A stretch of 64,000 nt of DNA from NCBI RefSeq assembly GCF_001646655.1, contig NZ_LPZN01000051.1, forward strand, positions 1 to 64,000, written 5' to 3'. The translations under genes and the position numbers were made by a program. The DNA comes from Rhodococcus gordoniae (lineage in GTDB: Bacteria > Actinomycetota > Actinomycetes > Mycobacteriales > Mycobacteriaceae). Below the pieces are notes generated by a model that did no database searches, had not been told where the DNA came from, and saw nothing but the letters and a program-made list of their open reading frames with translations. Below, piece after piece: positions 21,837-31,202 of this stretch (its first letter is position 1; the number at the start of each line of letters is the position of its first letter).

Positions 21837-23080
21837 AGATCCTGCTCGTGTCATGGGAGTACCCACCCGTCGTCGTCGGCGGCCTGGGCAGACACGTCCA
21901 CCATCTCGCCACCGAACTCGCCGCGGCCGGCCACGAAGTGGTGGTGCTGTCGCGTCGTCCGACCGGCACCGATGCGTCGACCCATCCCACGGTCGGTCAT
22001 ATCGCCGACGGCGTGCTCGTGGTGGCCGTCGCGGAGGACGCACCCCACTTCGACTTCGGCGAGGACATGATCGCCTGGACCCTCGCGATGGGCCACGCGA
22101 TGGTCCGCGCCGGGATCGGACTGAGCCGCGGCGGTATCGGCGAAGGCTGGTATCCCGATGTCGTCCACGCCCATGACTGGCTCGTCGCCCACCCCGCGAT
22201 CGCGCTGGCCGAGTTCTTCGATGTGCCGCTCGTGTCGACCCTGCATGCGACGGAGGCGGGTCGCCACAGCGGCTGGCTGTCCGGCCGGATCAATCGGCAG
22301 GTGCATTCCGTCGAATGGTGGCTCGCCAACGAATCCGACCGGCTCATCACGTGTTCGGTGTCGATGCACGACGAGGTGACGGAGCTGTACGGCCCGGACC
22401 TGCCGGAGATCTCGGTGATCCGCAACGGCATCGACATCACCACCTGGTCGTACCGGGACCGCGAACCGCGTCCCGGGCCGGCCCGGCTGCTGTACGTCGG
22501 CCGCCTCGAATACGAGAAGGGTGTGCAGGACGCGATCGCCGCCCTCCCCCGCATCCGCCGATCGCATCCCGGCACGACCCTCGTGATCGCCGGCGAAGGC
22601 ACCCAGTTCGAATGGCTCCGTGAACAGGCACGGGTGCACCGCGTCGCACGCTCGGTGAGTTTCCTCGGCAACCTCGATCACACCGAACTGCTCGGCTGGC
22701 TGCACGGCGCCGACGCGATCGTGCTGCCGAGCCGCTACGAACCATTCGGCATCATCGCCCTCGAGGCGGCGGCCGCGGGCACCCCGCTGATCGCGTCCAC
22801 CGCCGGTGGCCTGGGCGAAGCGGTGGTCGACGGCGTGACCGGACTGTCGTTCCGGCCCGGCGACGTGGCGGGCCTCGTCTCGGCCGTGCGGGAGACCCTC
22901 GACGACCCCGAGGACGCACAGGTGCGTGCGCGGGCCGCCCGGGCGCGGCTGACCGACGACTTCGACTGGCGGCGCGTCGCCGAGGAGACCGTACAGGTCT
23001 ACTCGTCGGCGAAACGGCGGGTACGTCACCCGCTGGCACGTCCCACGATCCCGCAACGCCCACTCCCGGATCGCGGATGA
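21833..23080 (+). CDS. GT4 glycosyltransferase (alpha-1,4-glucosyltransferase of the methylglucose lipopolysaccharide locus)
   Basis: 415 residues, GT-B fold. The N-terminal donor-domain motif WEYPPVVVGGLGRHVHHL is glycogen-synthase-like. The C-terminal nucleotide-sugar domain holds LLYVGRLEYEKGVQD and the EX7E motif in RYEPFGIIALEAAAAGTP. Homologue of Rv3032, which elongates the glucan chain of methylglucose lipopolysaccharide and contributes to capsular glucan in mycobacteria. Translationally coupled on both sides by 4-base overlaps. Confidence 0.92.
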   Translation: MKILLVSWEYPPVVVGGLGRHVHHLATELAAAGHEVVVLSRRPTGTDASTHPTVGHIADGVLVVAVAEDAPHFDFGEDMIAWTLAMGHAMVRAGIGLSRGGIGEGWYPDVVHAHDWLVAHPAIALAEFFDVPLVSTLHATEAGRHSGWLSGRINRQVHSVEWWLANESDRLITCSVSMHDEVTELYGPDLPEISVIRNGIDITTWSYRDREPRPGPARLLYVGRLEYEKGVQDAIAALPRIRRSHPGTTLVIAGEGTQFEWLREQARVHRVARSVSFLGNLDHTELLGWLHGADAIVLPSRYEPFGIIALEAAAAGTPLIASTAGGLGEAVVDGVTGLSFRPGDVAGLVSAVRETLDDPEDAQVRARAARARLTDDFDWRRVAEETVQVYSSAKRRVRHPLARPTIPQRPLPDRG

Positions 23081-23616
23081 ACGGGCAGCACACCGCCGGG
23101 ATCGAACGCCTCGAACCGCACCGATCCGACGTCGTCGCCGTCACCGGCCTGCTCAATGCCGTCTACGCGGTGGCCGAGGACGGCATGTGGGTGCCGGGCA
23201 CCACGCGGACCGACACGGACGAGATCACCCGGTACGCACGGGAAGGCAGTATCCGGATCGTCCGGTCGCACGGCCGGGTGGTCGGATGTATCCGCGTGAC
23301 CCCGGTGGACGGGACGACGGCCGAGTTCGGGATGTTCGCGTCCGACCCGGAGGTCCGCGGAACGGGCGTCGGCCGTCTCCTGATCGATGCCGTCGAGGCA
23401 GAGTGCGCGGAGCGGGGTTTCGAGACGGTGCAACTCGAGGTGATCCGGCCGCGCGGAACCTCGCACGAGTCGAAGGTGTTCCTCGACCGTCTCTACACCC
23501 GGCTCGGGTACGTGCCGGACGAACCGGCGCCGCTCGATACTCGACATCCGGAACTCGTTCCTGCACTTGCAGTTCCGTGCGAGACGGTCGTGTACCGGAA
23601 GTCCTTGGCGTTCTGA
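23077..23616 (+). CDS. GNAT-family acetyltransferase
   Basis: 179 residues. Acetyl-CoA-binding motif A is seen as EFGMFASDPEVRGTGVGRLLIDAVEAECAERG, with the RGTGVGR pyrophosphate loop. The ATG overlaps the stop of the GT4 gene (ATGA), so it belongs to the same transcript. The substrate is unknown. Its position suggests either polysaccharide acylation or simple operon capture. Confidence 0.85.
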   Translation: MNGQHTAGIERLEPHRSDVVAVTGLLNAVYAVAEDGMWVPGTTRTDTDEITRYAREGSIRIVRSHGRVVGCIRVTPVDGTTAEFGMFASDPEVRGTGVGRLLIDAVEAECAERGFETVQLEVIRPRGTSHESKVFLDRLYTRLGYVPDEPAPLDTRHPELVPALAVPCETVVYRKSLAF

Positions 23617-23629
23617 GTCGACTTCCGGC

Positions 23630-25132
23630 TCAGGAGGCGGCGGACAACTCGGCCGGAACGAGCGGCGGCTGCCGCTCGAACCACGGCCGGGCCTGTTCGA
23701 GTTCGCCGGCGAGCGCGAGGAGCACACCTTCCCCGCCGAGCGGCGCGACGAATTGCACCCCCAGCGGCAGACCGGAGGCCGTCCAGTGCAGCGGGACCGA
23801 GATCGCCGGTCGCCCGGTGATATTGGCCAGCTGCGTGTACGGGGTACGGCCCAGGTTGTCGTCCACCATCCGGTCGACGAAACCGGCACGCCCCGCGAGC
23901 CACGCCGTTCGGGTCCGCAGGAGAGCCTCGCCGGCGCGCCGCATCCAGCGCGGCGTGTCGAGTTCGCCGATGCGCGACGGCGGGAAAGCCAGAGTCGGCG
24001 TGAGCAGCAGATCGTAGCGCTCGTGGAACTGCGCGAGACCGCTCGCATACTCGGCCCAACGGGTATGGGCCGCAATGTAGTCCGATGCCGACGTCGCGGC
24101 TCCCATGGCGGCCATGATGCGAGTGTCGAATTCGAAGTCCTCCGCCCGTGCCCCGGTCCGGCGACGAGCGTCGGCGACCTCCGCGGCGGCCGTGGCGAAC
24201 CACATCGTGAGGAAGTCCTCGGCCAGACGCCGTTCGTCGATACCCGTCGAGGCGGGTTCGACGTGATGACCGAGTTCCTCGAGCACCGCGACAGCACCGT
24301 CCACCGCGGCCATCGCCTCCGGGTCGACCGGCGTCCCGATCGGTGACGCGGTCTCGTACCCGATCCGCAGCCGCTTCGGGGCCGAGCGCGCGGCCTCCGC
24401 GTACGACTGCGCCCGCTCGGCGAGATAGGGGCCACCCGCATACGACCCGGCCATGACGTCGAGGACGGCCGCGGCATCGCGGACCGTCCGGCAGATCACC
24501 CCGTTGACGGCGGCCCCGTGCAGAGGCTCCCCGCCGCGCGGACCGGTGGGCACGAGCCCGCGTCCGGGTTTGAGTCCGAGGAGACCGCAACACGCGGCCG
24601 GAATCCGGATCGAGCCGCCTCCGTCGCTCGCTCCGGCGACCGGAACGACGCCCGCCGCGACCGCGGCGGCGGATCCGCCCGACGACCCGCCCGGCGTCAC
24701 CGCCGGATTCCACGGATTGCGGCTGGCACCGAAGGCCTCGGGCTCGGTGATGCCCTTCGCCCCGAACTCGGGAGTGTTCGTCTTCCCGAACGGGACCAGC
24801 CCCGCACCGAGCCACCGGTCCACGATCACCGAGTTCTCGTCCACCGGCAGGTTTGCGAGAACGCGGGAACCACTCGAGGTCGGCTCACCGGCCAGATCCT
24901 GCCCCAGATCCTTGAGCAGGAACGGCACCCCCGCGAACGGGCCGGCGAGTGGTTCGCGGGCGCGGGCGCGGGCCCGGTCGTCGAGCCTGCGGACGACGGT
25001 GTTCAGTGTCGGTTCGACCGTGTCGAGCCGCGCGATCGCGGTCTCGAGCAGCTCACTCGCCGACACCTGGCCCGTTGCGACGAGTTCGGCGAGGCCGATC
25101 GCGTCGCGACTGCGATACTCCGAGTACTCCAT
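23630..25132 (-). CDS. Amidase (amidase-signature family)
   Basis: 500 residues. The Ser-cisSer-Lys triad is intact: lysine in FLLKDLGQD (near residue 75), cis-serine in GGSSGGSAAAVAAG, and nucleophile serine in SDGGGSIRIPA. It hydrolyses amides to carboxylate and ammonia. It lacks a signal peptide. It is convergent with the GNAT gene and 33 bases downstream of the hexapeptide acyltransferase. It has no obvious tie to the polysaccharide genes and could act on aliphatic, aryl or peptide amides. Confidence 0.92.
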   Translation of the reverse strand: MEYSEYRSRDAIGLAELVATGQVSASELLETAIARLDTVEPTLNTVVRRLDDRARARAREPLAGPFAGVPFLLKDLGQDLAGEPTSSGSRVLANLPVDENSVIVDRWLGAGLVPFGKTNTPEFGAKGITEPEAFGASRNPWNPAVTPGGSSGGSAAAVAAGVVPVAGASDGGGSIRIPAACCGLLGLKPGRGLVPTGPRGGEPLHGAAVNGVICRTVRDAAAVLDVMAGSYAGGPYLAERAQSYAEAARSAPKRLRIGYETASPIGTPVDPEAMAAVDGAVAVLEELGHHVEPASTGIDERRLAEDFLTMWFATAAAEVADARRRTGARAEDFEFDTRIMAAMGAATSASDYIAAHTRWAEYASGLAQFHERYDLLLTPTLAFPPSRIGELDTPRWMRRAGEALLRTRTAWLAGRAGFVDRMVDDNLGRTPYTQLANITGRPAISVPLHWTASGLPLGVQFVAPLGGEGVLLALAGELEQARPWFERQPPLVPAELSAAS

Positions 25133-25165
25133 GGCTGTCCCCCACCTGTGGTCCGGCCCGCGTCG

Positions 25166-25924
25166 CTACCGGTGCACGTCCGCGGGCGTGTCTCCCGACT
25201 TCTTCCGTGCGATGTCGGCGAGCGCCGCTTCCCTGGCAGCACGTTCGGCTGCGGCGCTCTCCCATGCCACCTTACGGTTCTTGACCACCTTGGCGGGCGA
25301 ACCCACCGCGATAGCGAAATCGGGGATGTCGCCCTTGACGACCGCGTGCGCTCCGAGCACCGAACCACGGCCGACGCGGGTACCCCGGAGCACGGTGACC
25401 TTCGCGGCGATCCAGGTGTCCGGGCCGATCCGGACGGGGCTCTTCACGATGCCCTGGTCCTTGATCGGATAGGTGATGTCCTCGGTGCGATGGTCGAAGT
25501 CGCAGATGTAGCACCAGTCCGCGACCAGCGTCGACGCGCCGATCTCGATGTCGAGATAGGTGTTGACCACGTTGTCCTTGCCGAAGACGACCTTGTCGCC
25601 GATCCGGAGCGAGCCCTCGTGGCAACGGATCGCGTTGCCGTCCCCGATGTGGACCCATCTGCCGATCTCGAGACGCGAGAGTTCCGGCGTCGCGTGGATC
25701 TCGACGTTCTTGCCCAGGAACACCATGCCGCGCAGCACCACGTGTGGATTGGCCAGTCGGAACTTCGCCAGGCGGTAGTACCGGACCAGGTACCAGGGCG
25801 TGTACGCCTTGTTGTCCAGCACCCACTTCAGAGAAGACAGCGTCAGGAATCGTGCCTGTTCGGGATCCCTGCGACGGGACCCGCGCCACCTCGCCGTCAG
25901 AGGTGCACCCCACATGCTCGTCAT
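25166..25924 (-). CDS. Hexapeptide-repeat (left-handed beta-helix) acyltransferase
   Basis: 252 residues. The isoleucine-patch repeats span about residues 70-200 (MVFLGKNVEI, ELSRLEIGRWVHIGDGNAI, GDKVVFGKDNVVNTYL, RVGRGSVLGAHAVVKG), typical of O-acetyl or O-acyltransferases. The C-terminus is basic and helical. Matches Rv3034c, next to the methylglucose lipopolysaccharide cluster, so acylation of that or a related sugar polymer is plausible but unproven. Confidence 0.85.
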   Translation of the reverse strand: MTSMWGAPLTARWRGSRRRDPEQARFLTLSSLKWVLDNKAYTPWYLVRYYRLAKFRLANPHVVLRGMVFLGKNVEIHATPELSRLEIGRWVHIGDGNAIRCHEGSLRIGDKVVFGKDNVVNTYLDIEIGASTLVADWCYICDFDHRTEDITYPIKDQGIVKSPVRIGPDTWIAAKVTVLRGTRVGRGSVLGAHAVVKGDIPDFAIAVGSPAKVVKNRKVAWESAAAERAAREAALADIARKKSGDTPADVHR

Positions 25925-26017
25925 AGGGGCAGCCTACGGTCCGCCTCGTTCGCGGCACACGACCCCCGGCCCGATACGCTGACACGTCGAATCGTTCGCC
26001 TGTGGAGGAGTTGAGTG

Positions 26018-27331
26018 ATGCGGGGTGTCCTGCGGACCGCGGTCCCGGCGCTGACTGTGGTCTTCGCGCTGAGCGCGTGCGGTGGTGGCGGCACCGACGA
26101 CGTGTTGTCCACGGGTGGCTGGCCGGGCCGTCACTCCGATGCCCGCAACAGCAACACCGCGACCGCCGACGGTGTCGACGATCTCACGGCCGGCTGGACC
26201 CGCCCGCTGGGTGGAGCGGTCGGCTCCCCCGCCGGCATCGCCGCCAACGGTCAGGTCTCGGTGACCGCCGCGACGGCGGCCGGATGCAATCTGTTCTCCT
26301 TCCAGATGGATTCCGGTCGCAAGCGCTGGTGCACGCGTCTCGCACCGGCCGTCACGACGATCACACCGGTCTCCGACGCGGTCGCCAACATCTACGTCGG
26401 GGAGGACGGCGGGGTGCTGTCGTTCAACGAGCACGGTCAGCGTCGCTGGCGCCTTCCTGTGAGCGGCAGCCCGCGCAGTGCGCAGTTCACGTCCGACGGA
26501 AGTCTGCTGGTGGTCACCCACTTCGGTCAGGTGAATGTCGTCGATCCCCAGACGGGCCACCTCGAGGCGCCCTTGTTCGATCTCGTGCCGGTGCCGACCG
26601 TCGCGGACGGGCAGAATCTGCCGCGACTCGCGAGCGATCACGGTCTGCCGGCATGCTTCGGCGGCTCGGAGGACTGCCCGGTGGCCACCACTCCGGCCGT
26701 CGACACCGCCACCGATCGCGTCTTCGTCACCGTGTGGCGGCCGGGCGCCGACCGGTCCGCGCTCGTGGCGCTGCGCTACACGGGCGGCGACGACGCCGCG
26801 GTGACCGAGGAGTGGTCGGCGCCCGATCTTCCCGGGGGTGCGGTGACGAGTCCGGTGCTGTCCGCGGACGGTTCCACGGTCTACGTCCATGACGGGGACG
26901 GCACCCTGTGGGCGCTCGACACCGAGACCGGCGAGGCGCGGTGGAGCCACGAGACCGGTCGTCCCACGGCACTCGGTCCCGCCGTCACCGAGGACGGGCT
27001 GTTGCTCCTCGCGTCGGCCGACGGCAGCGCGCCGCTGACGGCGTTGCGCGACAACGGCGACGGTGCCGACGTCGAGTGGGAGCGGACGGATGTGAAGCCC
27101 TACGGTGCGCCGGCGGTGACCGCCGACGGCCGGGCCTACGTGGTGGTCGACGGCGACCGGGGTCTCGCTGCCGCGGTGCTCGATCTCGCGGACGGCGCGA
27201 CCACCGAGAAGGAACCCCTCGAGCCCACCACCGGACTGCCGGTCGGCACCGGCATCGGCCCGGACGGGGAGTTCGTGATCACGACCGTCGACGGCGACGT
27301 GGTGGTGCTGCGCGCCCCGCAGTCGGTGTGA
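26018..27331 (+). CDS. PQQ-type beta-propeller lipoprotein
   Basis: 437 residues. The signal peptide ends in lipobox LSAC near residue 25, so it is anchored to the outer face of the membrane. The body carries repeated beta-propeller blades (for example TVYVHDGDGTLWALDTETGEARW, split around VYVHDGDG and LWALDTETG). No enzymatic residues are recognised; a scaffold or substrate-binding role is likely. GGAGGAG sits 7 bases before the ATG at 26018; a GTG one codon earlier is less well spaced. Matches Rv3035. Confidence 0.85.
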   Translation: MRGVLRTAVPALTVVFALSACGGGGTDDVLSTGGWPGRHSDARNSNTATADGVDDLTAGWTRPLGGAVGSPAGIAANGQVSVTAATAAGCNLFSFQMDSGRKRWCTRLAPAVTTITPVSDAVANIYVGEDGGVLSFNEHGQRRWRLPVSGSPRSAQFTSDGSLLVVTHFGQVNVVDPQTGHLEAPLFDLVPVPTVADGQNLPRLASDHGLPACFGGSEDCPVATTPAVDTATDRVFVTVWRPGADRSALVALRYTGGDDAAVTEEWSAPDLPGGAVTSPVLSADGSTVYVHDGDGTLWALDTETGEARWSHETGRPTALGPAVTEDGLLLLASADGSAPLTALRDNGDGADVEWERTDVKPYGAPAVTADGRAYVVVDGDRGLAAAVLDLADGATTEKEPLEPTTGLPVGTGIGPDGEFVITTVDGDVVVLRAPQSV

Positions 27332-27346
27332 GGGTGTGCCGGCCGT

Positions 27347-28504
27347 TCAGCGTGAGGGGGTGCAGACGAACGCTTCGGGCGTCCGGCCGATGCGGGTGAG
27401 GACCACGCTGAGCGAGGCCGACCCGCGTAGCTTCAGCCGCGGACGCAGGACCGCCGGGTCGACGTCGACACCGCGCACGAGGATCTCGACCGCACCGCAG
27501 TCGTGGCGGGCGAGTGCCTGACGGAGCGTCTTCTCGCTGTACTTGAGACGTTCGACGATCCGGAAGCCCCGCACGCCGTCGGGCAGACGGTCGCCGGTGA
27601 GATAGGCGATCCGCGGGTCGAGTTGCCACAGCCCGTGCGCGGCGGCGTAGTGGCGCACGAGACCGGCACGCACGACGGCACCGTCCGGGTCGACGATCCA
27701 CTCCCCCGGCTCGCGCTCGGGGATGTCGTCGTCCGCGTCGTCGGTGATCTCGAAACCGGTTCCGTCGGAACGCAGTACAGCAGCACGGCGCCGCACGCCC
27801 GGTGCGCTCAGGCCCGGCGAGTACAGGCATGCCTCGCGGACTCCGCCGTCGAGCGAGACGACCTCGACCTCGCCGGCCCAGCCGAGTGAGTCGAAATCCA
27901 GTCCCGGCGCGCACTTCACGGCGAGATCGCGGCCCGCGTAGGCGTCGAGGAGATCGGGTAGCGGTGGTTGCAGCGCCGCCGGATCGTGGGTGCGCCGGCC
28001 GCCCGACCGGCGTGCGGGATCGGCGACGACGGTGGTGCCTTTGGTGACCGGACGCAGGGCGTCGGCGCGTACCAGATACGCCCCGGGGACGTTGTGCGCG
28101 GCCATCGCCAGGCGCACGTCGTCGAGGTCGCTGCCGATCACGGTCTCGGCGACCCCGACGAGTTCGGTGAGTTCGGCGCCGATCGAACACGTCACGTCGT
28201 GCACGGTGCGGCCGCGCAACCGCCGGGCACGGTGTGCCGCGACGCGGGTCGGCGTGGACTGCTGCAGGGCGTCGTCGGTGAGAACCCACTCGGTGCCACC
28301 GGCGATCTTCGTCTCCGCCTTGCGTCGCAACATGACGGTTTCGACGAGCATGCCGACGCGATCACCGAAATGCGTACGCGCCCAGCCGATGTCGGCGAGG
28401 CGCGTACGCGTCGACAGTTCGCGGCCGGCGACACGTGCGAGAGCGTCGCGGCCGTCGCCCGACGTCAGATACGCGACGTCGGCGAGGGTGAAGTCGTAGC
28501 CCAA
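27347..28504 (-). CDS. Class I SAM-dependent methyltransferase with THUMP-like domain
   Basis: 385 residues. The SAM-binding region reads VHDVTCSIGAELTELVGVAETVIGSDLDD, followed by VADPARRSGGRR, the likely acceptor-site motif. The C-terminal part resembles THUMP-like RNA-methyltransferase partners. The reading frame opens with TTG directly after the TAG of the upstream methyltransferase (TAGTTG), with no nearby ATG or GTG. Matches Rv3037c. RNA is the probable substrate, but small sugars are methylated by related proteins. Confidence 0.82.
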   Translation of the reverse strand: MGYDFTLADVAYLTSGDGRDALARVAGRELSTRTRLADIGWARTHFGDRVGMLVETVMLRRKAETKIAGGTEWVLTDDALQQSTPTRVAAHRARRLRGRTVHDVTCSIGAELTELVGVAETVIGSDLDDVRLAMAAHNVPGAYLVRADALRPVTKGTTVVADPARRSGGRRTHDPAALQPPLPDLLDAYAGRDLAVKCAPGLDFDSLGWAGEVEVVSLDGGVREACLYSPGLSAPGVRRRAAVLRSDGTGFEITDDADDDIPEREPGEWIVDPDGAVVRAGLVRHYAAAHGLWQLDPRIAYLTGDRLPDGVRGFRIVERLKYSEKTLRQALARHDCGAVEILVRGVDVDPAVLRPRLKLRGSASLSVVLTRIGRTPEAFVCTPSR

Positions 28505-29482
28505 CTACTTGCCGGGCTTCACACCGGTGATCATGACGTTGTAGAAGAAGCTGCGGGGAACGACGTGCTTGAGCACGTTCTCGTCGACCCAGCTCAACGC
28601 CTTCCATCCGCCGAAGGCGAACTTCGCCCAGTTCCAGCCGAGCTTCTCCTGCGGCACCGCGGCCTCGAAGGTACGCACCGGCCAGCCGAGCAGTGCCGCG
28701 GCGAATTCCTCACTCGACGCTTTCACCTCGACGGCACCGGCCGACGAGGCCAGCTTCTCGAGATCCGAGGGGTCGAAGGTGTGCAGGTCGACGACGGCCT
28801 CGAGAGCGGCCGCCCGGGAGGACTCGTCGAGTTCGGTCTGCGGACGACGCCAGTCGCGCAGGAAGGGCAGCCGGGTGATACTGGTGGTGGCCTCCCAGGT
28901 GACCCGGCCGAGCAGGCGCGCATAGGCGTTGCCGATCGTGCTGGGTTCACCGGCGAAGACGAACCGGCCACCGGGCTTCAGCACGCGCAGCACCTCGCGG
29001 AGAGACTGCTCGACGTCCGGGATGTGGTGCAGCACAGCATGTCCGACCACGAGGTCGAAAGTGTCGTCCTCGTAGGGAATGGTCTCGGCGTCGGCGACGC
29101 GGCCGTCGACGTCGAGACCGAGATTCTCGGCGTTGCGCAGCGCGACCTTCACCATGCCGGGCGACAGATCGGTGACCGACCCGCTCTTCGCGACCCCGCC
29201 CTGCATGAGGTTGAGGAGGAAGAAGCCGGTGCCGCAACCGAGTTCGAGAGCACGCTCGTAGGGCAGGGGCTGGTCGCCCGCAGCGGCGACGAACCGGCCC
29301 TTGGCGTAGTCGATGCAGCGCTCGTCGTACGAGATGGACCACTTCTCGTCGTACGTCTCGGCTTCCCAGTCGTGGTAGAGCACCTGGGCGAGCTTGGTGT
29401 CCTCGAGGGCCGCTGCGACCTCTTCGGCCGTGGCGTACGGATTCGGCGCGGGGTCGGCCCCGTCGGTCCTGCTGGCAGTCAT
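28505..29482 (-). CDS. Class I SAM-dependent methyltransferase
   Basis: 325 residues with the full methyltransferase signature: ALELGCGTGFFLLNL, SVTDLSPGMVKVALRNAENLG, FDLVVGHAVLHHIPD, VLKPGGRFVFAGEP. It has an N-terminal helical extension (ALEDTKLAQVLYHDWEAETYDEKW). Homologue of Rv3038c. It is followed without a gap by the THUMP-like methyltransferase, so the two are probably one transcript. The substrate is unknown. Confidence 0.88.
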   Translation of the reverse strand: MTASRTDGADPAPNPYATAEEVAAALEDTKLAQVLYHDWEAETYDEKWSISYDERCIDYAKGRFVAAAGDQPLPYERALELGCGTGFFLLNLMQGGVAKSGSVTDLSPGMVKVALRNAENLGLDVDGRVADAETIPYEDDTFDLVVGHAVLHHIPDVEQSLREVLRVLKPGGRFVFAGEPSTIGNAYARLLGRVTWEATTSITRLPFLRDWRRPQTELDESSRAAALEAVVDLHTFDPSDLEKLASSAGAVEVKASSEEFAAALLGWPVRTFEAAVPQEKLGWNWAKFAFGGWKALSWVDENVLKHVVPRSFFYNVMITGVKPGK

Positions 29483-29534
29483 GCGGTGATCCTACTCGTC
29501 GGTAAGCTGTGGACAAGTGTGCGTGCCGGTCGCG

Positions 29535-30314
29535 TCATTCGCCGACGAACTGCGCCTTGCCCGGCCCGTTCTCGACGAACGATTCGAGGCCGATCGTGCG
29601 ATCCTTCGTGGCGAACAGGGCAGCGAAGACGTGCTGCTCGATCTTCAGACCCGTGTCCAGATCGGTGTCGAGCCCCTGGTCGATCGCGGCCTTCGCAGCG
29701 GCGAGCGCGCGCGAGGCCGCGCCGGTGAACTGCCCGGCCCAGCGACGCGCCGCCTCGTAGACGTCGTCGGGTGCGACGACCTCGTCGACGAGACCGATCG
29801 ACAGGGCTTCGTCGGCACCGACGAAGCGACCCGTGAAGACGATGTCCTTGGCCTTCGCCGGACCGACGAGCCGGGCCAGTCGCTGGGTGCCGCCGCCACC
29901 GGGGATGATCCCCAGCAGGATCTCGGGCGTACCGAGCTTGACGTTGTCGCCGACGATGCGACGGTCGGCACCGAGCGCGAGTTCGAGGCCGCCGCCGAGG
30001 GCGTAACCGGTGATCGCGGCGACGGTGGGCTTGGGGATGTCGGCGATCGAGCCGAGGGCCGACTGCAGGTCGCCGACGATCTCGCTCATCTGCACGAAGT
30101 TCAGGTCGGCCAGTTCCTTGATGTCGGCGCCGGCCGCGAACACCTTCTCGCCGCCGTACACGATCACCGACTTCACGTCGGAACGCACGGTCGCCTGCCG
30201 CGCAGCCTCCCGGATCTCCTCCTGGAGCTGACGATTCAGGGCGTTCATCGGGGGTCGATCGAGACGGATGGTGCCGATCCCGTCGGAGACGTCGAGGGTC
30301 ACGAATTCAGCCAT
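29535..30314 (-). CDS. echA: Enoyl-CoA hydratase/isomerase family protein
   Basis: 259 residues, crotonase fold. The oxyanion-hole region AAGADIKELADL and the catalytic glutamates in ALGGGLELALGADRR and GTPEILLGIIPGGGGTQRL are intact, so hydratase activity on 2-enoyl-CoA is expected. Matches Rv3039c (EchA17). Upstream of two methyltransferase genes on the same strand, 52 bases apart. Confidence 0.93.
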   Translation of the reverse strand: MAEFVTLDVSDGIGTIRLDRPPMNALNRQLQEEIREAARQATVRSDVKSVIVYGGEKVFAAGADIKELADLNFVQMSEIVGDLQSALGSIADIPKPTVAAITGYALGGGLELALGADRRIVGDNVKLGTPEILLGIIPGGGGTQRLARLVGPAKAKDIVFTGRFVGADEALSIGLVDEVVAPDDVYEAARRWAGQFTGAASRALAAAKAAIDQGLDTDLDTGLKIEQHVFAALFATKDRTIGLESFVENGPGKAQFVGE

Positions 30315-30324
30315 GCCGTTCAGC

Positions 30325-31158
30325 CTAGATGTCGGAGCGCCGGGCCCACGGATGAGTACCGGCCTCGTAGTAGGCCTCCTCCCCGTCGAACGTGATGTGG
30401 ACCGCGCCGTCGCGGCGGCTCATGACGGGCAGGATCGGCTCGATGACCGGATCGGCTGCCATGAGGTCGGCGACCGTGGTGAAGCCCGACAGGATCGACA
30501 ACTGGCTCCACGTGGGCGGAAGCAGGAGGCACCGGCCCGAACGCCAGTCGGCGAGGGCTTCCTCCACCGTTTGCCACTGCACCAGATCGGTCTCGGTGGT
30601 GTTCCCGTCCGCCCGCTGTCCTTCCGGCACCGCGGCGACGAAGAAACGCGTGTCGTAGCGGCGCCGCTCCCCCAGCGGGGTGATCCAGTTCGCCTGCGGA
30701 CGCAGCAGGTCGGCGCGCAGCACGAGTCGCTCCTTCTCCAGGAAGTCGCCGAACGACAACTCGCGCGCCTCGAGCAGGCGCCGCGCCTCGGCGTAGTCGG
30801 TCGTGTCGGCCACCACGGAATCCGGGGTCGGGCCGGCGAGCAGCACGCCGCATTCCTCGAAGGTCTCGCGCACGGCCGCGAGCACCAGCGCGCGGGCCTG
30901 CGCTTCGTCGATACCGAACTTCTCGGCCCACCACGCCACGTCCGGGCCGGTCCAGCACACCTCGGCGTCGGTGTCCGAGGGGTCGACACCACCGCCGGGG
31001 AAGACGGTCATGCCGCCGGCGAAGTCCATACCGACGACGCGGCGCTGCAGGAACACCTCGACACCGCGCGCGGAGTCGCGCACGAGCATCACGGTGGACG
31101 CGTCGCGGATGGGCACCGCGGTGGGATCGAAGGTGGATGCCGAGCGATCGATAGCCAT
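30325..31158 (-). CDS. NUDIX hydrolase, NUDT19/CoA-diphosphatase-like
   Basis: 277 residues. The Nudix box is split: TVFPGGGVDPSDTD is separated by about 35 residues from AAVRETFEECGVLL, which carries the RExxEE metal site. This split arrangement is typical of the NUDT7/NUDT19-like CoA or acyl-CoA diphosphatases. It lies 10 bases upstream of the enoyl-CoA hydratase gene, which fits a role in CoA-ester turnover. Matches Rv3040c. Confidence 0.85.
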   Translation of the reverse strand: MAIDRSASTFDPTAVPIRDASTVMLVRDSARGVEVFLQRRVVGMDFAGGMTVFPGGGVDPSDTDAEVCWTGPDVAWWAEKFGIDEAQARALVLAAVRETFEECGVLLAGPTPDSVVADTTDYAEARRLLEARELSFGDFLEKERLVLRADLLRPQANWITPLGERRRYDTRFFVAAVPEGQRADGNTTETDLVQWQTVEEALADWRSGRCLLLPPTWSQLSILSGFTTVADLMAADPVIEPILPVMSRRDGAVHITFDGEEAYYEAGTHPWARRSDI

Positions 31159-31202
31159 GGCCTCAACCTAACCGATCGGCCCCGGCACCACCCGACCCGG
31201 AG

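Noticed and set aside
23630-25132. Amidase as part of the methylglucose lipopolysaccharide operon
   Set aside because: It lies on the opposite strand, convergent with the GNAT gene, so it cannot be in that transcript.
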